Source: Diadema setosum
Lineage: Eukaryota; Echinodermata; Echinoidea; Diadematoida; Diadematidae
Assembly (NCBI GenBank): GCA_033980235.1
Contig: CM067070.1
Span: 7,332,195-7,396,194 of the forward strand
Length of the DNA stretch: 64,000 nt
Direction of reading: 5' to 3'
The translations under genes and the position numbers were made by a program. The notes beneath the pieces are model-generated. The model was not told where the DNA came from and searched no databases. It saw only the letters and a list, made by a program, of their open reading frames with translations. Positions 45,010 through 55,913 of this stretch are shown here, piece by piece; position 1 is the first letter of the stretch; the number at the start of each line of letters is the position of its first letter.

Positions 45010-46040
45010 CTGGGCCAAATGCATAAAACAAGCAATTGCTTGTAAGCAATTGCTTCCAGCAAAAGCACAAGCTCGTCTAGTAAAAGGTGTAGCTCAAGCA
45101 ATTGCTTAAATACATTCTAATGCATAATCTTTTGCTTCTGCACATATTGCTTAGGGTTCGAACAATAGCGTCACGCTTGTGCTAACACTGTACGTCTGAG
45201 AACAAAGGCGTGTTTCGTATTAGGTATTTCATAGGGGCATGTGTGAGCTGGAACCTGAAATAGCAGTATGAAATACACACACACACACACACACGCTTAT
45301 ACCTTTTGCTTGTCCCGCACAAGCAATTGCTTGCGTTTTCAACAAAAGGGACGTCACGCCTGTGCGAACACGAGAACAAAGGCGAGTGTGGCAGCATGCA
45401 TTTGAAAGGGCATGTGTGTGCAGAAACATTTCCTGACATAGCAGAAGAGCTATGAAATGACACTCATAAATGCACACACAGACGCACACACACACAACTA
45501 TACACACACTCGTATTACTGGCTGATTCCCATCACTGCTTACAATAGCCCGCATCTGCCAGATCGCACGTGGAGAGAGGTCTCCTTGCTCTCCACCGAAG
45601 TGAGACATCCTTCCTGTTTTTCATCAAATTTTGCGTGCTAACCACTGGACATTCCCGTTGTTGAAATGAAAAATTTCTTACTCTACTTAAGAGTAATTTC
45701 TTGTAGATTTATACCACTTCTTCACAATTGTTGTCTTTCTTCCATGAATATGAAAATGATACTTAAAAGGGAACGTCCCAGATAAGCAAAAGCTCAAGCT
45801 CATTTTACAGAGCTTGGAAAATCGTAAGCAATTGCTAGCAAGAACTAGCGAAAGGTATGCTTTATGCATACGTTTTTAAGCAAATACTTGGTCTCTAAGC
45901 AATTGCTTGCGGACAGCAAGCAATTGCTTGTACTTGCTAGCAAGAGCTTCTGCTCGCAAGCAATTGCTTGTTTTTATGCATACGGATTCGAGTAAAAGGC
46001 TAGCACAAGCAATTGCTAGCGTTTATGCATCCGGCCCACT
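45010..46040. mobile_element. Foldback element with AAGCAATTGCTT palindrome clusters
   Basis: CTGGGCCAAATGCATAAAAC at the left and GTTTATGCATCCGGCCCACT at the right are inverted. The 12-bp palindrome AAGCAATTGCTT or close variants occurs at least nine times in both end zones. The centre has further words such as GTCACGCTTGTGC / GTCACGCCTGTGC and (CA)n tracts. No ORF of note. Confidence 0.65.
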
Positions 46041-46284
46041 ATATCATGTTTTAACAAAACACACACTGCGTTGGTAGATAAGTCTAACTAAAGGATATAG
46101 GAAGAGTTCGATCGCAAAACGGATAGCTTAAAGTAAGTCCATTGTCAGAGCAAAATAAATCCTTTCGAAGTTATGATTAACGAATGAGCAAGGGAAAATT
46201 GATATAGGAGGATTAAAAGCCAATGAATTTGTTTTATATGGAATTGCACATTCAGTTTCGGTTGCGTTAAAGGAAATAAAAGCC

Positions 46285-46480
46285 CATCCCATGTACAAGG
46301 GGAGATTGAGTGAAAGCAGCAATATTGGGAGAATACGTTTGTGAAAGTTTGAAGAAAATCGAACAATCGATTCAAAAAGTTATGAATTGTTACAGTTTCG
46401 GTGCCATGGCTGCTTACGAAGACTACTGCAGTTCATGACCTCATTTTGGACAGTAATGTCAAGAAAATGCAAGAATTCCA
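46285..46480. repeat. F4 MITE fragment, diverged
   Basis: GTGAAAGTTTGAAGAAAATC and AACAATCGATTCAAAAAGTTATG match one F4 arm (11820-11885). The other arm is missing. Confidence 0.55.
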
Positions 46481-47079
46481 CAAAATCTAATTCGTCATTT
46501 AAAACTACACATTTAATCGACTTTTTAAGGGCTATGATTACCCCTTTTTTTCAGAATGAGGTAAGTCAATTGGTCAATCATGATTCTAGATATATGAAAT
46601 TATTTTGAATTCTCTTCATAATTTTCTATTATCATTTTGAGGTTTACTATGTGAACACCTTTTGAAAAAGTGGACTTTCAGAATATATATATATATGTAA
46701 AATTATATATTTCATCTTTTGGAGAGTTGTTTTGTGCCCCAAAGACTACTCTTTTTAGGTCATTCAAAATAATGTTTGTGATTACCTTATTTTCTGCCAT
46801 TTATATTACCATAAATAGAAATGGTCCTTAAGGAGGGTAGGGCTGCGTTCCAGGCATTTTTGTCATGGGTCCACAGATTTGAGTCAAACAAGAGACATCT
46901 CATCGTGGTGATGTCCTCAAAACAAGAGGAAAAAAACTTACTAAAACGGCTGTGTGAAACTTCTTCCCTCTTTGTCGAACGGGGGAGCATTATTTTTCTG
47001 TCATTCTTTCTTGACGACCTTCTTATGAGTGGTATTCATTCATTCTCCCCCTCCGTATCAATGTATCTACTGTGGTTAA
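46481..47079. other. Intergenic, no gene recognised
   Basis: AT-rich with an (AT)n run near 46685-46700. A 92-codon frame (46821-47099) overlaps an opposing 67-codon frame and the start of an F2 MITE; not credible as a gene. Confidence 0.5.
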
Positions 47080-47435
47080 AGGGGATGGCTAGTAACTGAT
47101 CAGTGGAAATCAGTGGCAATGCTGGGTCATGATTGTTTCAAATCCCTGGTCAATCCCTGTGGGATTCGTTTAAGAGTACATTATATATCTATTGTTGTGT
47201 GAAAATTATTTGATTCAGAATGGTCTCATATTCAAGTAATGTGCGGTTTAATGTTTCTAGGTTAGCATGCCTGTACAGTGACGGGGCATTAAGCCTGAAT
47301 ATGAGACCGTTCTGAAGCAAATAATAACACAACAATAGATATATATTGTACTCTTAAATGAATCCCACAAGAATTGGAACAATCATCCCCCAGCATTCCC
47401 ACTGATTCCCACTGATCAGTTAATAGCCATCCTCT
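47080..47435. mobile_element. F2 palindromic MITE, second copy
   Basis: AGGGGATGGCTAGTAACTG to AATAGCCATCCTCT, 356 bp, flanked by TTAA at 47076-47079 and 47436-47439. Arms match 9042-9398. Confidence 0.85.
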
Positions 47436-47455
47436 TTAACGCTGTCATGTAGTCA

Positions 47456-48030
47456 TGCAGCCCACGATGTAATGGTTCACGAGCCACACGGATCCCGAGC
47501 TAGTCACTATTAAAGTGAACTAGCCCAACGAGCTCAACATCCTGTCAAATTGAACCGTAAGCTACAAAGGTCCACGAGCTAGACGCTATGGCCCGAATTC
47601 ACGAAGGTGGTACAAATGAAACCATGGTTTAAATCATCGACAAAAAAAAAATGGAGCGCCAAGTGTCGCAAGGAACATTTCGTTACGAAATTGGTCATTT
47701 CGTCGATGAAATGATTATTTTGTAACGAAATGAAAACATTTGTAACTAAATGAACATTTCGTCCACGAAAAGTTAATTTTATTAACGAAACGGTCATTTT
47801 GTCAACGAAATGACAAATTTCGTAACGAAATTTTCGGTGCGACACTTGGCGCTCCATGGTTTTTGTCCATGGTTTAAACCATGGTTTCATACCACCTTCG
47901 TGAATTCGGGCCTATAGGTCTTATTTTCCTATAGGTGTCTCACTCGTGGGACGTATTACTCGTGGGCGTCCATCTCGTGCAACGTCTTACTCGTGGGCGT
48001 CTATAGCTTAGGGATGACCTCCAAGAGTCG
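47456..48030. repeat. CACGAG/CTCGTG element split by an F8 MITE
   Basis: Left part has GTTCACGAGCCACACGG and GGTCCACGAGCTAGACG. The right part has the opposite-orientation CTCACTCGTGGGACG and TTACTCGTGGGCGTC. The centre is occupied by 47587-47914. Confidence 0.5.
47587..47914. mobile_element. F8 MITE, complete (AACGAAATG type)
   Basis: TATGGCCCGAATTCACGAAG to CTTCGTGAATTCGGGCCTA, about 325 bp. ACCATGGTTTAAACCATGG at the inner ends, then runs of TTTCGTNNACGAAATG in alternating orientation. Possible TA target. Non-coding. Confidence 0.82.
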
Positions 48031-48641
48031 ATGTGAACAGCCAACAAACACCTATGACGACGGTATTGCACTACGTCCTTCTAATAGAGAAAGAGAATAG
48101 ACTACGGAATCACAAAGCCACTAGATGATGAATTGTTTTTACTATTTTTTTACTATTATACTTCGGATCTGTTTGTCCTTCTATTAAAAGCTTTTCATGT
48201 CTGCAATCCCAAGTCACTGAGCACTATCATATTTCCTTTGCATGAGTCTTCCCTTCACTTTGTTTTCATTTTGGCCGAATTCTTCGTGCCTGTTCTTCTT
48301 TCCTTTTTCTTTTCTTTTTTTTTGAGAATGTAGAAGTATGTGCGTTTGTGTGTGTTTGAGTTTTGGTGTCCGTCTATTGTGGAACTGCTCTTTGCAAGTT
48401 ATCTTATTCAATCGTGTCTATTTCTTTACCCTGAGACCTACGCTTGGAACAAAAACAAAAACACTAAATTGGTGCTTATTGGATCTATTGATGGTCAAAA
48501 CTCTTAGTAAGATTATAATATGCATAAATCTAGCATGCTATCTGCCCTTCCATATTGTTTGAAAGCAAAATAATGTAACATACTGAACACCATTTTTTGA
48601 TCGATGGTACTGATGTGAAAATGTTTAAGTGATACAGTGGC
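48031..48641. other. Intergenic, no gene recognised
   Basis: T-rich sequence with (TTTTC)n-like stretches. Nothing supportable. Confidence 0.5.
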
Positions 48642-49474
48642 TATGGCACGCCAGAGGGGAAATTATATCGCTATTCGTCTTTTTCAAAAACAGTTTATCT
48701 ATTTAAAATGTTTAATAATGTAACTTTTTAAGAAAAACATTCGTCTTTCGCATATCATTTGTCTTATTAAAGCATTCCTCTTTTTGTAAATTCGCCTTTA
48801 TGTAAACCACTCGTCTTTTGTAAACCATTCGTTTTTTTTTGTAACCCATTCGTCTTTTTATAAATCATTCGTCTTTTTGTAAACCATTCGTCTTCTTGTA
48901 AACCATTCATCTTTTTGTAAATAATTCGCCTTTTCGTAAACCATTAATTTTTTTTTTTGTAAACCATTCGTCTTTTTGTAAACCATTCATCTTTGTGTAA
49001 GCCATTCACCTTTTTGTAAATCTTTCGTCAATTTGCAAACAGTTTGTCTTTTCATAATCATTCTTCTTTTAGCTGTCATTTGTCTTTGTCCGTCCGTCTG
49101 TTTCAGCATGGTATTCGTCTTTACGTTACCAGATTCTCTTCTTTTTTGGGGGGGGGGGGGTTCTGCGAGACTGGTTTCTCTCGCGAAAACCATAATCAAT
49201 TTCTCTTTGCGAAAGTCGTTTCTCTTTTCGAAATCCATTCGTCTTTCAGCAAAGGTTGTTCGTTGTTTGGGCACGCACGCGCGATTGAGCTGATCTCGTC
49301 AGAGAGCTAGCTCGCGTCGAGTCTAATTGGTTGACAAAAAGATGAATGGTTTAAAACGACAAAAGATATGCGAAAGACGATTGGTTTTCTAAAAAGTGAA
49401 ATGGTATTTGAATAGATTAACTGTTTTTGAATAAGACGAATGGCGATACAATTTTTCCCCTTTGGCGTGCCATA
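48642..49474. mobile_element. TIR element with CATTCGTCTTTTTGTAAAC minisatellite
   Basis: TATGGCACGCCAGAGGGGAA at the left and TTCCCCTTTGGCGTGCCATA at the right are inverted. The left arm holds about a dozen 18-20-bp units like CATTCGTCTTTTTGTAAAC (48770-49030). The right arm (49330-49450) has the complement (AAAAAGATGAATGG). A poly(G) run interrupts at 49147-49161. No ORF of note. Confidence 0.75.
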
Positions 49475-50440
49475 CTTCAACACATTTTCTGCTATGCAGT
49501 TTCATTCAATATAATGCGTTTTCATCTTGTTGGATCTTCTATATCATTTCTGATTGCAGGTTACATATGATTTGAATCAATTTTTCGTCTGATTTGTTGA
49601 ATTGTCCTCCCAATTGTATCAAAATATCTTCTAGTCAAGTCTCAGTCAAGGCAAATATGAAACGACATTTATTACCGTTGTATGAATAAAGGGTGATTGC
49701 CGATTCTTTTTATTATTCCATGACAGTTAACTAAGTTTCAGTTTTTCTTTTGGATTGTCTTTACTTTCTGATGTATTATATCATTTTGATTTGATTTTTT
49801 TTTCATAAATTAGTCCGGATTGATATCTGAAATTCTCAGAAGGTCCCATGTTTGATGAAACACAGTGTGCCGACACAGTTTATAAATTCCAAGATATACT
49901 TCATTCTTTCCACAACAATGTTATATTACATGACTCATATCCATACACAATATGCATACATAATCATTATGTATATTATTTTGTATATATGGAAATTAAT
50001 CTGCACAGTTTTCTTTTTTTTTTAAATCAGCATTAACTATAATGAAACAACAAAACAGTATGCACTTGCACCCTAACTCACCTTTACACTGATGAATTTT
50101 GTAGCTACCCTACTCGGTTATACAATTTAATATGAATCAAATGATAACAAATAAACAAGTACAAGCATAAGCTTTTCCAGAGGCCGCCATCAAACTCAAG
50201 ACGGTCTCCTGCATTTTGTATATCAAATCAATTGAATAAGCAGTGATTTTCCAACTGTCTTTGTATTATTATAGTTCACTCGCACAGTTATTCATTATTG
50301 GTACATTTAAATGATTACATTTACAAGGATTTTCTGTTGGATATAATGTGATAAGTATTGCAATATTGTTTGTTACGTTGTATATACTTTATGAAAATCC
50401 AGAAATAAATCAAATCAAATCAAATCAAATCAATTAAAAT
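49475..50440 (+). other. AT-rich region ending in (AAATC)n, possible LINE 3' UTR
   Basis: No coding sequence. The end CAGAAATAAATCAAATCAAATC (50397-50440) looks like a LINE 3' tail on the plus strand. Left extent unknown. Confidence 0.35.
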
Positions 50441-52480
50441 AAAATAAACAAATACGGGTACTCCGGTTTTCTTTCTTCCCCACTTCACACTTGGATTCTC
50501 ATTCCAACCCTATCTTCTGAAAGTCATCATTATCGCTTATCTACATAGTATTCTATCTTGGTAGGGATCCTCTTTACCAGGCTGTGCTTAATCTAGATCT
50601 CTCTCACAACATGCAATGTATAAGACTGCCTCAATTATGTAACTGACATATGCAAATCTTCCCACGTGTATGTGTAAATGACAACTATATAAATGTGTGT
50701 AAAAATAAACTGAATCTGAAACTAAAACTAAAACGATATATATAGAGGATTGATATAAGTCATCAGAGCACAGGCGGGGGCGAAAGCATGGTCGGGATTT
50801 TCTTGAATAGGACCACGTTCTGCAGTGGTGGCTGACGTGCAATTCTTATACAATTCGTCCAGCTGGAGCAAGTATTTTTCTCCCGAGGTGCCTGTGTGTT
50901 GGTATCCATCCAATCAATTGCCACCTTGGGTTGGGACATGATTCCTCGCCGTCGCTGAAGCTGAGGGCACCCTGCGGCAATTTTCTCTGGACGGCGTCGG
51001 TTTTCGGCTCAGAGCATTTTTGCCTCTCCCCCCACGCGGTCAATTTCCTCCTTGGAGAGCCGTTCGACACGCCTAATATTGTTGCTGCGGCCGGTGTTCA
51101 TGTCTTTGGCAGTCACGTTCAAGATGCCATTGGCGTCGATGTCGAACGACACTCCGATCTGTGGCACCCCTCGAGGAGCAGGTGGAATATTGGTTAGCAT
51201 GAACCCTCCAAGTAAGTTGTTGTCCTTTGTCATTGACCGCTCTCCCTCGAACACCTGAATGAATACACCTGCCTGGTTGTTTGCATACGTTGAGAAAAGT
51301 TGAGTTTTTGTCGTTGGAATGGTCGCATTCTTCGTGATGAGAGATGTCATCACACCACCAGTTGTTTCAATACCAAGAGAAAGGGGAGCTACGTCAATGA
51401 GTAAGAGATCCTGGATACCCTCACTCTGATCACCAGACAAGATGGCTGCCTGGACTGCAGCACCATAGGCCACAGCTTCATCTGGATTGGTGGACTTTTT
51501 CAGTTCTTCGCCCTTGAAGTGATCCCTCATAAGCATCTGTACTTTTGGGATGCGAGTCGACCCTCCAATCATGGCAATGGATCCAATCTGTCCGTTTACG
51601 AGGTTAGCGTCCTCCAGTGCTTTCTTTACTGGCTCAAGGGTTGCCCTAAAGAGATCACCGCATAATTCCTCGAAGCGAGCTCTGGTGACGGTGATGTTAA
51701 AATTGATTCCTTCGAAGAGAGAATCCACTTTCATGTTGGCCTCTATGATGTTCGACAAAGTCCTCTTCGCTTGTTCAGCTGCAGTTCGAAGGCGACGAAG
51801 GGATCGTGGGTCAGAGCTAAGGTCTTTCCCATGCGTGCGTTTGAATTCATTAACCAGATGGGTAATGAGCCGGCTATCAAAGTCCTCGCCACCTAAATCG
51901 GTATCCCCTGATGTCGATTTAACCTCAAAAATTCCTTCGTCAATGGTGACAATAGAGACATCAAATGTCCCTCCTCCAAGGTCAAAGATTAGCACATGTC
52001 GCTCCCCATCCTCATTTTTATCGAGCCCGTACGCCAGGGCAGCCGCTGTTGGCTCGTTGATGATACACATGACGTTTAGACCTGCCATTACCCCTGCGTC
52101 TTTTGTCGCCTGGCGTTGAGCGTCGTTGAAATAAGCCGGCACGTTGATGACGGCATCGGTAACCTTCTGACCCAGGTACGCCTCGGCTGTTTCCTTCATC
52201 TTGGTCAGGACCATCGAGCTAATCTCTTCCGGAGCAAAGGTCTTTGTTTCTCCCATGTACTCTGCCTGCAACATGGGTTTACCCTCGCGGACAACCACAG
52301 TGAAAGGCCAGTGCTTCATGTTGTGTTTAACCACTACATCAGCAAATCGTCTTCCCATTAATCGTTTGACATCGAAGATTGTGTTCGTCGGATTTCTAGA
52401 AATGAAATGGAGAGATAACAACGAAAACTCAAACAGAGCCGACACAGTCATCCAGTTTTGGTGGTACTTTGCCGCATAAA

Positions 52481-52734
52481 ATATGAAGAGTTTGTTTGCA
52501 AAAACCGATAAGTCCATTTTTGAAGATTTTGAAGTACGGTGTCTGTCATAAAGTACAAAATAATACCTTTTGAATGATATATAGGTCACTTCATATCAAG
52601 GTACATTTTTGAAGTTATGGTCAGAAGAAGCAAAAATTTTCTTATTATTCTCTTTATTTTTCTTGACCTTTAATCGCAAATATCACCATTTGGCAAATAT
52701 GGACTTATCGGTTTTTGCAAACAAACTCTTCATA
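52481..52734. mobile_element. Foldback insertion in the HSC70 intron
   Basis: ATGAAGAGTTTGTTTGCAAA and on through CCGATAAGTCCAT (52483-52516) is repeated in perfect inverse orientation at 52699-52732, with a spacer of about 180 bp. It lies 90 bp upstream (in gene sense) of the exon 2 acceptor. Confidence 0.75.
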
Positions 52735-53030
52735 TCATCTTATTTTAAACAAAATTTGCAGTTCCGAATATTACTGCCATCTAATTCAAAGGGGGAGCAG
52801 AAAACTAGTTTTCGTCAAGAATCTTGCACGAAATCAGAGAAAAATTTAATGTTTTCGCCATCATTAGAAAAAAAAAAAGATTTTTTTCTATCGAGTAAAA
52901 TGTGCTGCTGATATCGCAAACATTGACAGCATTGAGAACATTGGCATACATAATATAAAATTAACACAATGAGTGTTAAATCAAATACCGATCAAATATC
53001 AAGAGAGGACCACAACAATAGGTGTAGAGT

Positions 53031-53233
53031 GTACATTTTGATGGTTTTGAAAAGAGATCACCTAGCACTTCGTGGTGATAATTTGACACTGTATAGCTGG
53101 TGGTATTTTGACACTGCGCTAGTGTTAATTCAACAATGACACTACATTGTGTTGATTTGATGTTTCTGGTGTTAGTGTCAATGGTATAACACCAGCCCAG
53201 TGTCAACAGGAGTGGTCTCAAAATCAAAATGTA
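53031..53233. repeat. AGTGTCA-type inverted repeat in the HSC70 intron
   Basis: GTACATTTTGATGGTTTTGA at the left and TCAAAATCAAAATGTAC at the right; GACACTG/CAGTGTC and TAGTGTTA words fill the arms. Similar words start at 52965. Confidence 0.55.
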
Positions 53234-54273
53234 CTTTACCAGAAGTTCTCGTTAGTCTCGTTGAAGTTCCAAATTAACAAGGAAAACAAGAAAAATCATC
53301 TGACTAAAATATAAAAAAAAAACAGTTTCATAATTTGAGGAGGTGTTAATCTAACAACACAAATGAGCACCGGAAATTTAATACCAGCTCCGTGTTTCAT
53401 TTTCAACATTAAACTTTTTGCAGTAAAGACGTTGGCGAAGTTTACAAAATCTTCGCGAGACCCCACACAGTTCTTCCGACCATTTTTACGAACTATCCGC
53501 AAATTGTTTCCAAACTTTTTCAGACATTTTCACGAGCGTTTGGTGCATGTTAGGGAACAAATCAGTACAACGGGATGTCTCACCTCTACAAAACGCGTAT
53601 GTGTGAGGTGTCCAACTTCACAATGATTTCATTTCATTTCACTACAGATATGTTTTCTACAAAAAAAAAATCATGATAATAACATACTTCTACACATCAA
53701 ACAAACATATAGCAACGCAATTTTTTGTAAAACCGTGCTAATGCAAAATTGTATTCGAATATAGAGTTCATTTGTGGGGGAAGGCACATCCCTTATGCAT
53801 ACAATATGTGACTACCCGAAGTTTGGCAATGGTATACGACGACATTCGTATACGTTGTAAGAATTGCGCCAGAAAAAGAAAAATGGTTTACAGCTCCACA
53901 TACTCGGAACACACTCGAAAAAAAAAAATCTGAATGTTGGACTTTGCCATTTCCGTTTTAATATTCGCCTCCTTCCCCAAAACATTCGCTCGCTTGGTGA
54001 ATTTGAAAGGCATCCTCTGTGCTATCACAGCGGTGGTAGCCACACCTGTTTCTCGAAGCAAAACATATAATTTTAGGACTACATACTTTGGTTGACTGTC
54101 GTCATTGCATCTATGTGTTACATCACTGTAACATGAAAGAAAATACTACCAACGAGAAAGTCCTAAAGCAACTGACTGTAACTCACAAAACATAACATGG
54201 GTATAAAGCCATAACTTTAAAGAAAAAAAAATCAAACCAAAATGTGGCATTGAATCAAACGGAGTAAGCTTAA
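53234..54273 (-). other. HSC70 intron, remaining part
   Basis: No further gene or repeat recognised. Confidence 0.5.
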
Positions 54274-54689
54274 GTGGCGGCTTGGTTGATGGCTTCATCT
54301 CCAACCAACCGTCCCGTGTCGGTGAACGCGACACAACTCGGTGTGGTCCGGTTTCCCTGCTCGTTGGCAATGATCTCGACTTTGCCATTCCGGAAGACAC
54401 CGACGCAAGAGGAGGTCGTTCCAAGTTCGATTCCAATAGCTGGAGCTTTTCCCTGTGCCATTTTGTCCTATGGTGTTGCGAGACTGGTGAATAAATGCCA
54501 AGATTGTGCCGACAAGGATCGAACAAAACTAAAAATCTCTCCAACAAGTTGAGGCAAACCCAAGTGACCAAACCCGTGGCAAACTCACCTGATGTGCAAA
54601 TAGAAGAGAACCAGCACTCATCTCTTATACCGAGCAGTCTGTGTTGTTGAGAAAGTGGATGGCAGTATAGTGTATGTAATGAGTAAAAA

Positions 54690-55396
54690 TAAAGCACCTA
54701 CAGCCCTGATTAGAAGTGCGCACGCGCGTCTGTACGATAAACCCGGCCACTGGAGCATTCTCCTCCCGGTGTGTGTGTGTGTGTGTGTGAGGGGGGGGGT
54801 GCTTTTTGTCATCTTTATAGTTGCTATTTTTTCTTTATATTGTCTGGTCGATTGTTTGCTTTATTGTTCTCCTTCATCTAAATTGTCCATATGAACAAGT
54901 GGACCTTTGGACTGGAATTGTGAAAGGTCGCGAGCTGCAGCTTAGATGATTAAAGGTCTATCAAGGCTCCGTGGCATCAAAAGTTGAAAGAACGTCCGAT
55001 TACAACATGATTCCCCTGATTTTCTCTTTTCTTCCAATTGAATTGGTAATTCAAAAAGCCTTTGTAGATAGAAGGATAGTCAACACAAACAGACATAATC
55101 TCCCCTCCGCTTACCCCTCTCTCCCTCTCCCTCTCTGTCAATTTGTATTGCAATGTACATTCAGTGGCGGACCCTGGGGCGCTGCCCACCGGGCGCTTCC
55201 TTTAATATTTATTAATATTTCCATAATTAAAAAGACTTGTAAAGTCATAAAAGATTTTACCAAAAGTTTGCAAGAAATCACCCAATAATGACCAAGATAA
55301 ATATTAAAACCTCCCTACCATGTGAGCGGCCACACACTCGATCGTTCCCCCATAATATGGGGGAACAAGCGCGTTTGTGTATGTGTAAGGGAGAGA

Positions 55397-55431
<35 letters not shown>

Positions 55432-55600
55432 CTTGTCTATGTTTGAATGTTTCCTTGAGTTTTATATTTTGATTAAAAGTGTACTTCCTACTGTATTGCA
55501 AGTTCACTTGCAAAATCCCTTTAAAAAAAGAAATTCTGCAATGTAACTAAATATCTCATGAAACAAAACGATGATGATAAGTTTATTTTCTATCTGAGAG
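54690..55600. other. Intergenic between the HSC70 locus and the LINE
   Basis: (GT)n near 54769-54789 and 55399-55431. No gene. The HSC70 promoter should lie here on the minus strand, but no convincing heat-shock element array is seen. Confidence 0.5.
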
Positions 55601-55913
55601 TTGTGTGAGAGAGACAAAGGCGGCATGTATTTTCCCGGAAGCCCCTCCTTCAATTTCCTTGATGTAGCGTTCTCACTAGAGGACAGTGGTTGATGATTCT
55701 AAGGCATGATTCTAAGGCATTCTGCACATGGAGACGGACGTGTAGTTGTCACTGCTCTTTCGGCTACCACTCTTATTTCAACACGAATATTTTCATTCGC
55801 GCTATTTTCTAAACCAGCGCTTTTCAGGACTACCCACATCCTTTCAACTTCGTCAGACTTTTCTTCTATTCTGTAATTTGGTGAATTTTCGACGTTTCTA
55901 CCACTAACTTGTC

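Larger units (their letters stand above)
50728..54680 (-). pseudogene. HSC70-type (HSP70 cognate) gene, decayed
   Basis: Cytosolic HSP70 chaperone homologue. A 5' UTR exon ends at 54589 with CAG|GTGAGT and joins near 54486. Coding exon 1 is 54461-54274 (62 codons and 2 nt). Exon 2 is 52395-51009. This 5' UTR intron and coding intron before NPTNT follow cognate HSC70 genes, so it is not a retrocopy. Intact parts: [19 protein letters not shown] (Lys71 equivalent), [24 protein letters not shown], the [10 protein letters not shown] motif and the substrate-binding start. Defects: donor of exon 1 reads TTAAGC instead of GTAAGC, so read-through stops at codon 64. IELGTT replaces the usual IDLGTT. 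After LSKEEIDR the frame breaks and C-terminal lid remnants (KYLLQLDELYKNC; 50728-51000) are scattered in other frames. The EEVD end is absent. Called a pseudogene; a truncated product is possible. Confidence 0.8.

Noticed and set aside
51550..52119. 189-codon plus-strand ORF
   Set aside because: Antisense shadow of the HSC70 coding exon.
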